Part shown: piece after piece, positions 18,745-28,361 of the stretch
Position numbering within the stretch: position 1 is the stretch's first letter
Layout: every line of letters begins with the position of its first letter
Assembly (NCBI GenBank): GCA_902596605.1
Contig: CACJUU010000004.1
Coordinates: 62,001 to 126,000, forward strand
Direction of reading: 5' to 3'
Length of the DNA stretch: 64,000 nucleotides
From: an uncultured Alphaproteobacteria bacterium
GTDB taxonomy: Bacteria > Pseudomonadota > Alphaproteobacteria > Rhodobacterales > Rhodobacteraceae
The notes under the pieces: model-generated
The model's database searches: none
Told to the model about the DNA's origin: nothing
The model's input: the letters and a program-made list of their open reading frames with translations, nothing else
Position numbers and translations under genes: made by a program

Positions 18745-19061
18745 GTGCTTTCGTCAATCCAGTTTTTTAAATCTGCCTTTGGTGCTGCCCCAATTTTAGA
18801 TGAGATCATTTCTCCACCTTTAAATATAAAGAGTGCTGGAATGCCTCTAACACCTAATTTGCTTGGACTATTTGGATTTTCATCAACATTGATCTTTGCA
18901 ATCTTAATTTTTTCTCCATATTCCTCAGACAACTCTTCCAAAGCTGGTCCTATTTGTTTACATGGCCCGCACCATTCCGCCCAAAAATCGATTACTACAG
19001 GAACTGAGCTCTTTATCACTTGCTCTTCAAAAGTCTCATCCGTTACGTTAAATGTTGCCAT
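18741..19061 (-). CDS. trxA: Thioredoxin
   Basis: The protein has 106 residues with the active site [15 protein letters not shown], the cis-Pro loop [11 protein letters not shown] and no signal peptide, so it is a cytoplasmic dithiol reductant. It is the last gene of the minus-strand run regB-tsaE-sbcB-trxA, starting 9 bases after sbcB. A TCC-TCC (GGAGGA on the coding strand) site precedes the start. Confidence 0.97.
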   Translation of the reverse strand: MATFNVTDETFEEQVIKSSVPVVIDFWAEWCGPCKQIGPALEELSEEYGEKIKIAKINVDENPNSPSKLGVRGIPALFIFKGGEMISSKIGAAPKADLKNWIDEST

Positions 19062-19070
19062 GGTTTCCTC

Positions 19071-20501
19071 CTAGTTTTTTATCCTTTTTTGATAATAAAT
19101 TTCTTTAAAATAATTTCTGATATCATTAAGTTCGAAAACAAATTCTCTAACGTTAGTATTAGAGTCGTTTTCAATAATTTCAATCTCTTTGTCAAAATCG
19201 TCACAAGTTTTCCATTTTTCTTTGTTAGTACTTGTTAATTGATCTTCAACCGAGCGCTCAATTTTATCTCTTACACTTGATGGTAATGTATTAGGGCACT
19301 CCTCATAAATAAGCCTTAGCCCAAAATAAGAAAAACGTTTATCAGAAAATTCCTGGCACAATTTATATCTATTTGACCAGCTTTCATTCTTAAACTGTTG
19401 TTTTAGTTTTTGGTCCTCATGGCTTGGAAATCCACCAATATACAATGTTTCCTCTGCCATAATATCTTCTTGTGATCCGCTTAATTCTTTTTCTTGTTTA
19501 TTATACTCTGCAATATCCAAAAGCATTGACGCTAAATTTTGTTTAAAAAAAGAGGCATTCTCTAAGACCTCAGATCTTTTTTGGAACTCATTTATATTTA
19601 TTGAGTTGAAAAACCAACTATCTTCAACTTGCTTTTTTTTTAGCAGTATTGGACCTTTGTTTGGTCGTACAAATTTAAGAAATTTTTGACCGGAAATATA
19701 AATATCTCTTAAATCCTTTAAATTTAATTCAATTAAATCCTGAGGGTCGTAATTTAGATCAAAGAGAACTGGGAAATTATAAACAGGATGAGTAAACAGA
19801 AAAGTTCCTGAAATCGGCGTTGTTTTTCCGTAAAATGTTTGGCATAAAAATATTATTTTCTCATCCGAAAGGGTATTGTACACCTGAGATTTATTTGCTC
19901 CATCTAAAAATGATCGCCAAAAACAAGGTTTTCTTTTGGATATAAGTTGTGCCAGCTGTTTTGTAGCCATCACATCACCCAACGCGTCATGGGCAAGGTG
20001 AGTAATTGCATTAGCTGGTGCTATTTGATCTAGCTTAAAAGTCTTCTTCTTTTTTTCATTAGTAGGGACATTAATAGTATTCGGGAAAAAAAAATCAACG
20101 GTTCGTAATAGCTCTAGTAAATCAGCCCTATGGTTATTATTCCTACTTGTCAAATATGGGTCAAGAAGCGCCCTGAATAATGAGTGTCTTAAGAATTCCT
20201 CATCAAAATTTATACTGTTATAACCAATAAATATAGAAGGTGACCATTTAATAAACTTTTCTTCTAGTTTTCTAAGCATCTCATAGTGCGAACATTCCGT
20301 TTTTATTAGTTTGGCGTAATCGGTGTTGTTTACTGCGAGAGCGAAAGGGCTTGGAATTAGTCCAGGTTTCAATCTACATCGATCTTCAAATGCCTCTATC
20401 TCATTGAACTCTTTGGTAACTTTAGTTGCTCCGACCTGTAGAATTTGATCCCAATGTGGATCTCTACCAGTTGTTTCAAAGTCATAAAAAATTAAATCCA
20501 T
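19071..20501 (-). CDS. sbcB: Exodeoxyribonuclease I
   Basis: The protein has 476 residues, essentially the E. coli ExoI length. The DnaQ-like exonuclease domain begins at once (FYDFETTGRDPHWDQILQVGA), with YNSINFDEEFLRHSLFR and LAHDALGDVMATKQLAQLI supplying later exo motifs. SH3-like and helical C-terminal domains follow, including GGFPSHEDQ. It digests single-stranded DNA 3' to 5' in recombination and mismatch repair. It sits where many Rhodobacterales carry addB-addA between tsaE and trxA (see findings). Confidence 0.92.
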   Translation of the reverse strand: MDLIFYDFETTGRDPHWDQILQVGATKVTKEFNEIEAFEDRCRLKPGLIPSPFALAVNNTDYAKLIKTECSHYEMLRKLEEKFIKWSPSIFIGYNSINFDEEFLRHSLFRALLDPYLTSRNNNHRADLLELLRTVDFFFPNTINVPTNEKKKKTFKLDQIAPANAITHLAHDALGDVMATKQLAQLISKRKPCFWRSFLDGANKSQVYNTLSDEKIIFLCQTFYGKTTPISGTFLFTHPVYNFPVLFDLNYDPQDLIELNLKDLRDIYISGQKFLKFVRPNKGPILLKKKQVEDSWFFNSININEFQKRSEVLENASFFKQNLASMLLDIAEYNKQEKELSGSQEDIMAEETLYIGGFPSHEDQKLKQQFKNESWSNRYKLCQEFSDKRFSYFGLRLIYEECPNTLPSSVRDKIERSVEDQLTSTNKEKWKTCDDFDKEIEIIENDSNTNVREFVFELNDIRNYFKEIYYQKRIKN

Positions 20502-20521
20502 GTTTTCTTATTCTAAATATT

Positions 20522-21037
20522 TTAGTTATTAAAATATCTACTACCAAGCAAAGCGCCAATCAAATCATCCCACCCATCTCCGAAAAATGCAACTTCAACG
20601 TTTCTATATTTTTTCAGCTTTTTTGTATCTAGTATTTTTATGCTTGCATAGCGAGAAAGGCTTTCTTTTTCTAAAATTTCTGGCCATTCTAAAATAGTAA
20701 TCTGACTATCAAAGAGATCAGGAATCCCCAACTCGAATAGCTCCAACTCACTTTCAACCCTGTAAAGGTCAATGTGTGAAATTTTACGGTACTTAAATTC
20801 ATAGCTTTGAATCAAAGAAAATGTTGGCGACGAAACTTCTTCAATATCTATATTTTCCCTTTTTGCATTCTCTTTAATTAATAATCTAGCAAACTCCGTC
20901 TTTCCAGAACCGACCTTGCCGGAAAGAAGTAGCAAGTCACCATTTTCTGTATTTTCTGCAAAAATTTTTGCTATCTTACCTAAATCAAGGAGTCCCAAAT
21001 CAAATGAATGTAATATAGTGATGGGCTCAGCTAACAT
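20522..21037 (-). CDS. tsaE: tRNA threonylcarbamoyladenosine biosynthesis ATPase
   Basis: The protein has 171 residues with a Walker A loop LLLSGKVGSGKTEFARLL, the SPTFSLIQSYE motif and HIDLYRVESELELFELG, all diagnostic for TsaE. It powers the TsaB-TsaD complex that installs t6A37 in ANN-decoding tRNAs. It overlaps the end of regB by 11 bases, indicating translational coupling. Confidence 0.95.
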   Translation of the reverse strand: MLAEPITILHSFDLGLLDLGKIAKIFAENTENGDLLLLSGKVGSGKTEFARLLIKENAKRENIDIEEVSSPTFSLIQSYEFKYRKISHIDLYRVESELELFELGIPDLFDSQITILEWPEILEKESLSRYASIKILDTKKLKKYRNVEVAFFGDGWDDLIGALLGSRYFNN

Positions 21038-22442
21038 TTCTTGGGTTCTCCTTCATTTTAGCTTTCTTGTCCCATTGCAAGATTTCGATAGATGATCTTT
21101 CCCAAGAAATCTCAACTTTTGCCCCCGTTATTCGTTTTTTACCATCACTCTCGATTTGTTTAATATTTGAGAATTTCATTTGCCCATTTGTTTTCTTCAA
21201 TAAAATATTTGCTATGAATAAACCAAGGCCCATTCCTTCTTCAGATGTTCTATTTTTTACCTCCATTAAATAGAAATTACTTTTCTTCAGAAATGGTTCT
21301 CCAATCATATTTGTAATATCATTAGGAAACCCTTTACCATCATCGATTATCTCTAAATTTATTTTTCTAGAGTTAGTTATTAAATTTATATCCACATGGG
21401 ATTTAGAAAATTTCAGCGCATTGTGGACAATATTTCTTATACCATGTATCAGTTCAGGTTCTCTTTTAACCAAAGGTATCATTTTTTCTTTTATTGAAAT
21501 GCCCTCATGACTTTGACTCACCCCGTTAAGTCTAAAACTTATTTGCTTATCAAAGTTTTTATAAGGCTGACTAGCTTCAAAAAGAAGTGTGAAAAAATCA
21601 ATGATCTTTACGTACTGATCATCTTTTCCAAGTGACCCCATATCCGAAATTATTGTCTTACATCTATCAATTTGTTCATGTATTAATTTTACATCTTGAT
21701 AGATGGGGCTATCTCTATCAATTTCGCTAAGAAGCTCCGATGAGGCCAATTTAATCGTTGCGAGAGGAGAACCCAATTCGTGTCCCAAAGCGGCAACCAC
21801 ACCTGTCAAGGCCGTAAGTTTTCTTTCTTTTTCTAAAGCAACTTGAGTGGCCTGAAGGGCTTTATTCATATTTGAATTATCCAGAAATATTCTTCTTACA
21901 TAACTGCCTAAAAATGTCACGGTAACTATTAACGAAGCTGAGAAACCAACTAATAAAATCTCTGGAGAGGTTAATACATCTCCTGAACTGTCGAGAATTG
22001 AAAAATTTTTAAAGCTCAAGAGCAATATGCATAAAAATGTCATTACACCAAGAGCAATAAGATAGATTATTGGCAACGAAGATGCAGATACAATAGCTGG
22101 CACAATTATAAGCATTGAAAAGGGATTGCTTATTCCACCGGAAAAATAAAGTAATAACGAAATTTGAGTCAAGTCAAAAAAGAGAAATAAAAATGTCTTC
22201 AAAGCTGATAATCGCTTTTCTGCTCTGAAGTAAATGCTACAAGTAAAATTAACGATACAAGAAAATAAAATTATTGTGAGACATGCCTCAACATTAAAGG
22301 TTAGGCCTAGTACCAGATCAGTAACTGCTATTGCAACACCTTGTCCAACTATCGCTAGCCAGCGTAAATTTACTAGAGTTTTAGGCTTAATCCAACTAGC
22401 ATCTAAATAGATTTGCCTTTTAATTAAATTTATCATTTTCAA
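21027..22442 (-). CDS. regB: Redox-sensing histidine kinase RegB/PrrB/ActS
   Basis: The protein has 471 residues. Several membrane segments fill about residues 30-185. The quinone-binding heptapeptide GGISNPF is at 102-108. The H-box contains phospho-His221 (GHELGSPLATIKL); Cys261 lies exactly 40 residues later in DRCKTII, matching the spacing of His225 and redox-active Cys265 in R. capsulatus RegB. The ATPase domain shows NALKF, DDGKGFP and GMGLGLFI. It senses quinone/redox state and phosphorylates RegA. The gene is divergent from regA across 157 bases and co-directional with tsaE. Confidence 0.93.
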   Translation of the reverse strand: MKMINLIKRQIYLDASWIKPKTLVNLRWLAIVGQGVAIAVTDLVLGLTFNVEACLTIILFSCIVNFTCSIYFRAEKRLSALKTFLFLFFDLTQISLLLYFSGGISNPFSMLIIVPAIVSASSLPIIYLIALGVMTFLCILLLSFKNFSILDSSGDVLTSPEILLVGFSASLIVTVTFLGSYVRRIFLDNSNMNKALQATQVALEKERKLTALTGVVAALGHELGSPLATIKLASSELLSEIDRDSPIYQDVKLIHEQIDRCKTIISDMGSLGKDDQYVKIIDFFTLLFEASQPYKNFDKQISFRLNGVSQSHEGISIKEKMIPLVKREPELIHGIRNIVHNALKFSKSHVDINLITNSRKINLEIIDDGKGFPNDITNMIGEPFLKKSNFYLMEVKNRTSEEGMGLGLFIANILLKKTNGQMKFSNIKQIESDGKKRITGAKVEISWERSSIEILQWDKKAKMKENPRNVS

Positions 22443-22547
22443 AGCTGAAGTATTAAATACTAAATAATATCTAACATACTCTTTCTAAAATTCATGTAAA
22501 ATTAATTGGTGTCATTAAATGCTTCATAAGAATACCGAGGAAAATGT

Positions 22548-22577
22548 TTGACGGCGAGTAATTTTGGAACATATTAT
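22548..22577 (+). promoter_or_regulatory. Candidate sigma-70 promoter of regA
   Basis: TTGACG (22548-22553), an 18-base spacer and TATTAT (22572-22577) form a good -35/-10 pair about 22 bases upstream of the regA start. The predicted leader would be short, carrying the GAGGGG ribosome-binding site at 22585-22590. Confidence 0.5.
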
Positions 22578-22582
22578 CCACA
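22574..22582 (+). promoter_or_regulatory. Consensus DnaA box overlapping the regA -10
   Basis: TTATCCACA is the strict DnaA-box consensus and overlaps the last four bases of the candidate regA -10 hexamer. Only one copy is present, so it is not an origin. It could let DnaA influence regA, or it could be chance. Confidence 0.4.
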
Positions 22583-22599
22583 AAGAGGGGCATATGTAG

Positions 22600-23154
22600 A
22601 TGTTGGATGAAACTAATTATAAAATCGACGAGAATAATTCTCTACTCATCTTAGACGATGATCAACCATTCTTAAAAAGATTAAGTGTAGCAATGGAAAA
22701 GCGAGGTTTTAACGTTTTTCCTGCCAGTTCTATGGCAGAATTCAGTAGAATTTTAGAAAGTGCCTGCCCAAACTATGCGATAATTGACCTTAGGCTTAGC
22801 GATGGAACTGGATTAGACGCTGTCGAGGGTATAAGGAATGTAAACCCAAAATCGAAAATCGTAGTACTAACCGGCTATGGCGCAATAGCCACAGCTGTTG
22901 CTGCAGTAAAAATAGGTGCGATTGATTACCTGTCAAAGCCTGCAGACGCAAACGATATTTTGAATGCTCTTGTTTTTAGCGGTCAGAGTAAGCCTCCTCC
23001 ACCAGTCAACCCGATGTCAGCAGATAGGGTAAAGTGGGAGCATATTCAAAGAATATTTGAATTGTGTAATAGAAATGTCTCTGAGACTGCTAGGAGATTG
23101 AATATGCATAGACGAACACTACAAAGAATTTTAGCAAAAAGAAGTCCTAGATAA
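22600..23154 (+). CDS. regA: Redox response regulator RegA/PrrA/ActR
   Basis: The protein has 184 residues. The receiver domain has the acidic cluster LLILDDDQPF, phospho-acceptor Asp63 in YAIIDLRLSDG, Thr in VVLTGYG and Lys113 in SKPADA. A proline-rich linker (KPPPPVNP) leads to a Fis-type helix-turn-helix (NVSETARRLNMHRRTLQRIL), the hallmark of RegA. In relatives it controls photosynthesis, respiration, N2 and CO2 fixation genes by oxygen and redox. The ATG at 22600 is preceded by GAGGGG. senC and hvrA, its usual neighbours, are absent here. Confidence 0.95.
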   Translation: MLDETNYKIDENNSLLILDDDQPFLKRLSVAMEKRGFNVFPASSMAEFSRILESACPNYAIIDLRLSDGTGLDAVEGIRNVNPKSKIVVLTGYGAIATAVAAVKIGAIDYLSKPADANDILNALVFSGQSKPPPPVNPMSADRVKWEHIQRIFELCNRNVSETARRLNMHRRTLQRILAKRSPR

Positions 23155-23159
23155 TACCT

Positions 23160-24380
23160 TTACTGTTTTAGGAGCTCAGGAAGATTTCCATGCTCACCTG
23201 CCGCCTCCTTCACAAAAAAACTCTTTAACAGATCAGATTTATCAAGAGCGTTCATACCAAGTTCTCTCAGAGTTTTAAGATATAAGTTATCATTCGAGAA
23301 AAGTGTGTTTATAAAGTCCGTATACGTTGCTAGAGATATTCTATCGAATGATCTCCATGTCTCATATTGTTTTAAAAGATCATTGCTTCCAAGATCTAAA
23401 CCTAATTTTTTACCTTTCAAAAGGATATCAACCAAAGAGGCAACATCTCTTAAACCTAGATTCAGACCCTGTCCAGCAAGTGGGTGAATTGCTTGAGCTG
23501 AGTCTCCAATAAAAACTTTTCTATTATCAATAGTGTCTCTTAAAAACCTTAGATAAAGCGGGAATATTTTTTTTTCACCTATCAATTCAAAGTTTGTTAA
23601 AATATCTCCAATGTTATCCTTTAAGTGGTTTATAAATTGTTCATCGTTAGATTTGCTTATTTTATCTCCAAGTTCTATTGGCAAACTCCAAACAAATGTT
23701 GTCCGTTTCCCTTTCAGAGGAAGTATTGCTAATGGGCCACCTGACAAAAACAATTGATGGGCAACAAATTTGTGCTCATTTTCATGGGACAGGTTCCCAA
23801 CTATCGCTAATTGGTTATAATTTTTTTTGTAGAAAGTTTTATTTAGGCGTTTCGCAAAGCCTGACTCTCGACCATCACTAATAATAAATATTTCAGTGCT
23901 GATCAACGACTTGTCAGAAAGCATGATTTTAGTTTCGAAACTATTTGTCTGATCCTCAATTACTTCTGTGGAGTTAATCAATTGGATTTTTGTATTTCTA
24001 TTAATCTCTGAATCAAGCACTTTTCTCAAGTAAAAGTCTTCGATCATGTAGCTCGAAGGGCCAAACTCGTGGGGTTCTTTATTAAACTTTACCAAATGCC
24101 GTTTCGTGTCACCAGAATTCTTTCTTGTCGAAAGCATGATATTTTCTATAGGACTTACCTTTAATCTTTTTGGGTCCCATAGACCAAGATTAATTAATAA
24201 ATTCTTTGAAGTTCTTGATAGAGCATAGGTTCGTCCCTTATTTCTCTTTTTTCGATCCTCCTCTGAGGTTCCATCAATAATTGTCACATCCAATCCTTTT
24301 GATGCAAGCGCTATCGCCATTGTACTTCCGATTATACCTGCACCTGCTATAACAATTTGTCTTTTTTTTTTAATTTTCAT
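23160..24380 (-). CDS. UbiH/UbiF/VisC-family FAD-dependent hydroxylase
   Basis: The protein has about 406 residues. The N-terminal FAD Rossmann loop VIAGAGIIGSTMAIALA, the middle ISDGRES and the C-terminal FIGDSAQAIHPLAGQGLNLGLRD define ubiquinone-type aromatic hydroxylases. The ring carbon hydroxylated cannot be told from sequence, so no symbol is given. An in-frame GTG five codons upstream (24395) is an alternative start; neither has a clear Shine-Dalgarno. The 3' end meets regA with a 5-base gap. Confidence 0.88.
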   Translation of the reverse strand: MKIKKKRQIVIAGAGIIGSTMAIALASKGLDVTIIDGTSEEDRKKRNKGRTYALSRTSKNLLINLGLWDPKRLKVSPIENIMLSTRKNSGDTKRHLVKFNKEPHEFGPSSYMIEDFYLRKVLDSEINRNTKIQLINSTEVIEDQTNSFETKIMLSDKSLISTEIFIISDGRESGFAKRLNKTFYKKNYNQLAIVGNLSHENEHKFVAHQLFLSGGPLAILPLKGKRTTFVWSLPIELGDKISKSNDEQFINHLKDNIGDILTNFELIGEKKIFPLYLRFLRDTIDNRKVFIGDSAQAIHPLAGQGLNLGLRDVASLVDILLKGKKLGLDLGSNDLLKQYETWRSFDRISLATYTDFINTLFSNDNLYLKTLRELGMNALDKSDLLKSFFVKEAAGEHGNLPELLKQ

Positions 24381-24480
24381 AAGCAAATCAGTCACCAGTT
24401 GGATTTAAAAAATAAAATATTTAGTAAACAATTCAACTAGTTTATTATACCAGAATGTAAACAAAACCAAGCTACAAAAA

Positions 24481-25812
24481 ATGGACTTTGAGAATTTAAA
24501 AAATAAAAAAATTAACGATGTCAGCGGATTAATTGGGAACGGGCAGATATGCCCAGAGGAACTTACTCGTTTTTATTTGCAAAAAATATCAAGTGACCCT
24601 AGGTCAGAAGAGATATTTACTGAAGTCTATAAAAAATCTGCTCTAGCCTCAGCTAAAGAGTCAAAAAAAAGAGCCAAAGTCGGGTTAAGAAGAGGGACAC
24701 TTGATGGGATTCCAATATCAGTAAAGGACTTAGCTGATATAAAAGGAAAACTAACAGGCGGTGGATCGTCACTAATTAATAAAGAAACAGCGAGGAATAA
24801 CGCCACTTTTGTAGATAATTTACAATGCCAGGGAGCAATCATTTTGGGTAAGACTCATATGACTGAGCTTGCTTTTTCGGGCCTTGGTCTAAATCCCATC
24901 ACCGCGACCCCCACTAACCCATTTAACGAGGAACTTGTTTCTGGAGGATCTTCATCGGGGTCGGCAGTATCTGTTTCTAGAAATTATTGTTTTGCTTCAA
25001 TTGGTTCGGATACTGGGGGGTCTGTCAGAATTCCTGCAGCTTGGAATAATCTAGTAGGATTGAAAACAACCCATAATCTAATTGACTTAAATGGTGTTTT
25101 GAAACTTTGCCCTAGCTTTGATACCCTAGGGCCCATTTGCAGAAATGTTGAAGACACCAATTTGCTTTTTAACGGAATGATTAATGGAAAGCTTCAAAAA
25201 CTAAGAAAATATAGGCCTGAAAATTTTAAGTTTTTAATTATAAAAAATATGTTTTTTGAAAGTATAGATGGTGACATAAATGATAGCTTTAATGTCACTA
25301 TTGATAAGATAATTAAAAGCGGTGCACGTGTAGAATATAAGAACATCTCAGAGATTGATAGTGCATTTGAAATCAGCAAAACTGTTTTTCCAGCTGAAGC
25401 ATATGGAATGTGGCAACATAAAATTGAAAAAAACCCAGAAAAAATGTTTGCCCCTATTCGGCAAAGATTTCGTAGTGGAAAAAAGATCTTAGCGCATGAT
25501 TATGTGTATTCCCTACAAAGTTTATTTGATTTGAGGATTAGTTTCTTAGAGAAAGTAAGTGGCTTTGACGCTATATTGGCACCAACCTCACCCATAAAAC
25601 CACCAAGCATTGCACAATTATTAGATAGTCATAAATTCTTTACTGAAAGGAATTTATTAGCTTTGCGAAACACTAGAATAGCAAACTCATTAAATTTATG
25701 TGCTTTAACATTGCCGACAGACACAGATTTTTCTGGCTTAATGCTTATGGGACGGCCTAACAATGAATTTGATCTAATGAATATCGGATTAGCTATCGAG
25801 AAAATAAAATAA
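24481..25812 (+). CDS. Amidase-signature family hydrolase
   Basis: The protein has 443 residues. The Ser-cisSer-Lys triad region is intact: Lys in PISVKDLADI, the glycine/serine motif SGGSSSGSAV, and nucleophile region GSDTGGSVRIPA. This places it with GatA-like amidases. The gene stands alone, without gatB or gatC, so a tRNA amidotransferase role is unlikely; it probably hydrolyses a small amide. It is divergent from the hydroxylase gene and upstream of ftsK. Confidence 0.88.
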   Translation: MDFENLKNKKINDVSGLIGNGQICPEELTRFYLQKISSDPRSEEIFTEVYKKSALASAKESKKRAKVGLRRGTLDGIPISVKDLADIKGKLTGGGSSLINKETARNNATFVDNLQCQGAIILGKTHMTELAFSGLGLNPITATPTNPFNEELVSGGSSSGSAVSVSRNYCFASIGSDTGGSVRIPAAWNNLVGLKTTHNLIDLNGVLKLCPSFDTLGPICRNVEDTNLLFNGMINGKLQKLRKYRPENFKFLIIKNMFFESIDGDINDSFNVTIDKIIKSGARVEYKNISEIDSAFEISKTVFPAEAYGMWQHKIEKNPEKMFAPIRQRFRSGKKILAHDYVYSLQSLFDLRISFLEKVSGFDAILAPTSPIKPPSIAQLLDSHKFFTERNLLALRNTRIANSLNLCALTLPTDTDFSGLMLMGRPNNEFDLMNIGLAIEKIK

Positions 25813-25907
25813 TCAAATAAAAAGTCTAATCTTTACCTAGATGACAAAAAAAAGTAATATAAAAAAAAAAATATCTTGAAGTAACCAAGAAAAAACGAGC
25901 AGAAAAA

Positions 25908-28361
25908 ATGTCTTTTTTAGAAAAAGTTGACTATCCAGATTCAGCTGTAAGGGAGTATTCAAAAAAGCTTTTTCTATTCATTTTTGTAAAAACTCTTGGA
26001 ATTTTACTATTTTTTTCATCAGTCTTTATATTGCTATCCGTGATCACATACTCCAAAAATGATCCTAGCTTCCGAAATGCCAACGACGGAGAAATTGCAA
26101 ATCTGTTTGGTAAATTTGGCTCCTATTTAGCAGACTCTCTTCATGTAGCAATTGGAGTTACTATGCTTACATTACCTATATTCCTATTTGCATGGTCGAG
26201 TAGATTTCTTTTTGGAAACGCTCCAATTTATCTTTTCAAGAGAATAATTTTGCTACCTTTGTTCATTGGCTTTTTCTCAATATTCTTATCTACAAATACT
26301 CCCCCAAACTACTGGTCTTTTGAGTATGGTCTAGGTGGAATATTTGGTGATACATTTTTGAAGAAACTACTAATCTATCAACCCATCGAAATAAATCAGT
26401 GGCTTCAATCGATTGCAATAATCTGTCTAGCCTTTTCTATTTTATTATTTTTTCTTGCTGCTGGTTTTAAAAAGGATGAGATTTACTCTTTATCAAGAAA
26501 TAGAGTCCGACATTTAAAGATTTTTTTGGTGGGATCATATAAAGCTCTCAAGATTCTCTTAAAAACCATATCTCAATCCAGGAAGAAGAGTTTAGAGACA
26601 GATGACTATAAGAATGCTTCAATAAAGCTTTACGACCCTGCAATAAAAAATAACGACTATCGAGATACAAATAACAATTTTTCTGCTTCTAAAGAAAATG
26701 AAAAAGATCTTTTGAATGGAATTTATAGTAGGCCTCCTATTAATATTTTTGGTAATGGGAGGATAAAAACAAGATCTAACAAAATTAAGAGTAGTAGCAG
26801 AGCTGCTTCCGAAGCGCAGCCATCACTAGACTTAACTCAAAATAAAGAAAAATACCGTTATCCCCCTCTAGCTCTGCTTAGTGATTATACATATCAATCG
26901 GTAAGCTCTGTAAGCTCTGTTTCTTTAAATGAAAATGCAAAAATGCTTGAAGCCGTATTAGAAGATTATGGCGTAAAAGGTAATATTATTTCTGTCAAAC
27001 CCGGTCCTGTAGTAACTCTTTATGAGCTAGAGCCAGCTGCGGGTTTGAAAGCTAGCCGAGTAATTTCTTTATCTGAAGATATAGCAAGGTCAATGTCTGC
27101 TTTGGCAACCAGAGTCTCTACGATACCAGGTCGATCCGTGATAGGAATTGAATTACCAAACTCAAGCAGAGAAAAAGTTTTTTTAAAAGAACTTTTGTCG
27201 TCGAAAAGTTATGAAGATTGCCGTTTTCAACTACCACTAGCCTTGGGTAAAGATATAGGCGGAGAGCCCGTGATAACAAATCTGGCAAAAATGCCCCATC
27301 TCTTGATAGCAGGAACAACTGGGTCAGGAAAGTCAGTTGGGATCAATACAATGATCCTATCCCTTTTGTACAGGCTTACTCCAGATCAATGTAGACTGAT
27401 AATGATTGATCCTAAAATGTTGGAGTTATCTGTTTATGATGGCATACCTCATCTGCTTAGTCCGGTAGTCACAGACCCTAAGAAAGCAGTTGTAGCTCTC
27501 AAGTGGGCGGTATTAGAAATGGAAGATAGATATAAAAAGATGTCACGCATGGGTGTTCGAAATATAGAAAGCTTTAACTCGAAGGTAAGCGAAGCAATCA
27601 AGAACGGAGAAACTTTCTCAAGAACTATTCAAGTAGGATTTGATCAAAATACAGGTGAGCCACTTTATGAAGAACAGAGCGAAGAACCCAAAGCATTACC
27701 ATTTATAGTCATTATAGTTGATGAAATGGCGGACCTAATGATGGTTGCAGGAAAAGAGATAGAAGGGTGCATCCAGAGATTGGCACAAATGGCAAGAGCA
27801 GCAGGTATACATCTTATTATGGCCACTCAAAGGCCCTCGGTAGATGTTATTACTGGAACGATAAAAGCTAACTTTCCCACAAGAATTTCTTTCCAGGTAA
27901 CCTCAAAAATAGATAGTAGAACAATTTTGGGAGAGATGGGCGCTGAACAGCTCCTTGGAATGGGCGATATGCTTTATATGGCTAATGGGGGTAAAGTTAC
28001 TCGCGTTCACGGTCCTTTCGTATCCGACGCAGAGGTTGAAGAAATTGTATCTCATTTAAAGGAACAAGGCGTGCCTGAGTACCGAGAAGAGATATTGAAC
28101 CCAAAAAATATTGAAAATAACGATAGCTTTTTTGATCCATCAGCTACTAATGGTAACAGCGATGAGGAAGATCTTCTTGAAAACGCATTAGAAATTGTGA
28201 GAAGAGATAGGAAGTGCTCAACATCATATATTCAAAGAAAATTATCCATTGGATATAACAGAGCAGCAAAGATAGTGGAAGCGTTGGAAGAAAAAGGTTT
28301 CGTGTCTCCCGCAAACCATGTTGGGAAGCGTGATGTGTTAATTCCTGAGAACAACATATGA
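25908..28361 (+). CDS. ftsK: DNA translocase FtsK
   Basis: The protein has 817 residues. Four membrane segments lie within about residues 20-185. A variable linker follows with a short tandem serine/valine repeat (SVSSVSSV). The motor has Walker A AGTTGSGKSVGIN near residue 467, Walker B IIVDEMADLMM near 602 and the MATQRPSVDVITG motif. The C-terminal gamma winged helix (CSTSYIQRKLSIGYNRAAKI) reads KOPS sites. It couples chromosome segregation with division at the septum. lolA starts inside its last codons (4-base overlap). Confidence 0.97.
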   Translation: MSFLEKVDYPDSAVREYSKKLFLFIFVKTLGILLFFSSVFILLSVITYSKNDPSFRNANDGEIANLFGKFGSYLADSLHVAIGVTMLTLPIFLFAWSSRFLFGNAPIYLFKRIILLPLFIGFFSIFLSTNTPPNYWSFEYGLGGIFGDTFLKKLLIYQPIEINQWLQSIAIICLAFSILLFFLAAGFKKDEIYSLSRNRVRHLKIFLVGSYKALKILLKTISQSRKKSLETDDYKNASIKLYDPAIKNNDYRDTNNNFSASKENEKDLLNGIYSRPPINIFGNGRIKTRSNKIKSSSRAASEAQPSLDLTQNKEKYRYPPLALLSDYTYQSVSSVSSVSLNENAKMLEAVLEDYGVKGNIISVKPGPVVTLYELEPAAGLKASRVISLSEDIARSMSALATRVSTIPGRSVIGIELPNSSREKVFLKELLSSKSYEDCRFQLPLALGKDIGGEPVITNLAKMPHLLIAGTTGSGKSVGINTMILSLLYRLTPDQCRLIMIDPKMLELSVYDGIPHLLSPVVTDPKKAVVALKWAVLEMEDRYKKMSRMGVRNIESFNSKVSEAIKNGETFSRTIQVGFDQNTGEPLYEEQSEEPKALPFIVIIVDEMADLMMVAGKEIEGCIQRLAQMARAAGIHLIMATQRPSVDVITGTIKANFPTRISFQVTSKIDSRTILGEMGAEQLLGMGDMLYMANGGKVTRVHGPFVSDAEVEEIVSHLKEQGVPEYREEILNPKNIENNDSFFDPSATNGNSDEEDLLENALEIVRRDRKCSTSYIQRKLSIGYNRAAKIVEALEEKGFVSPANHVGKRDVLIPENNI

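Noticed and set aside
26900..26920. Tandem repeat of about 9 bases in ftsK
   Set aside because: Two copies only, encoding a low-complexity Ser/Val linker; ordinary for the FtsK linker.
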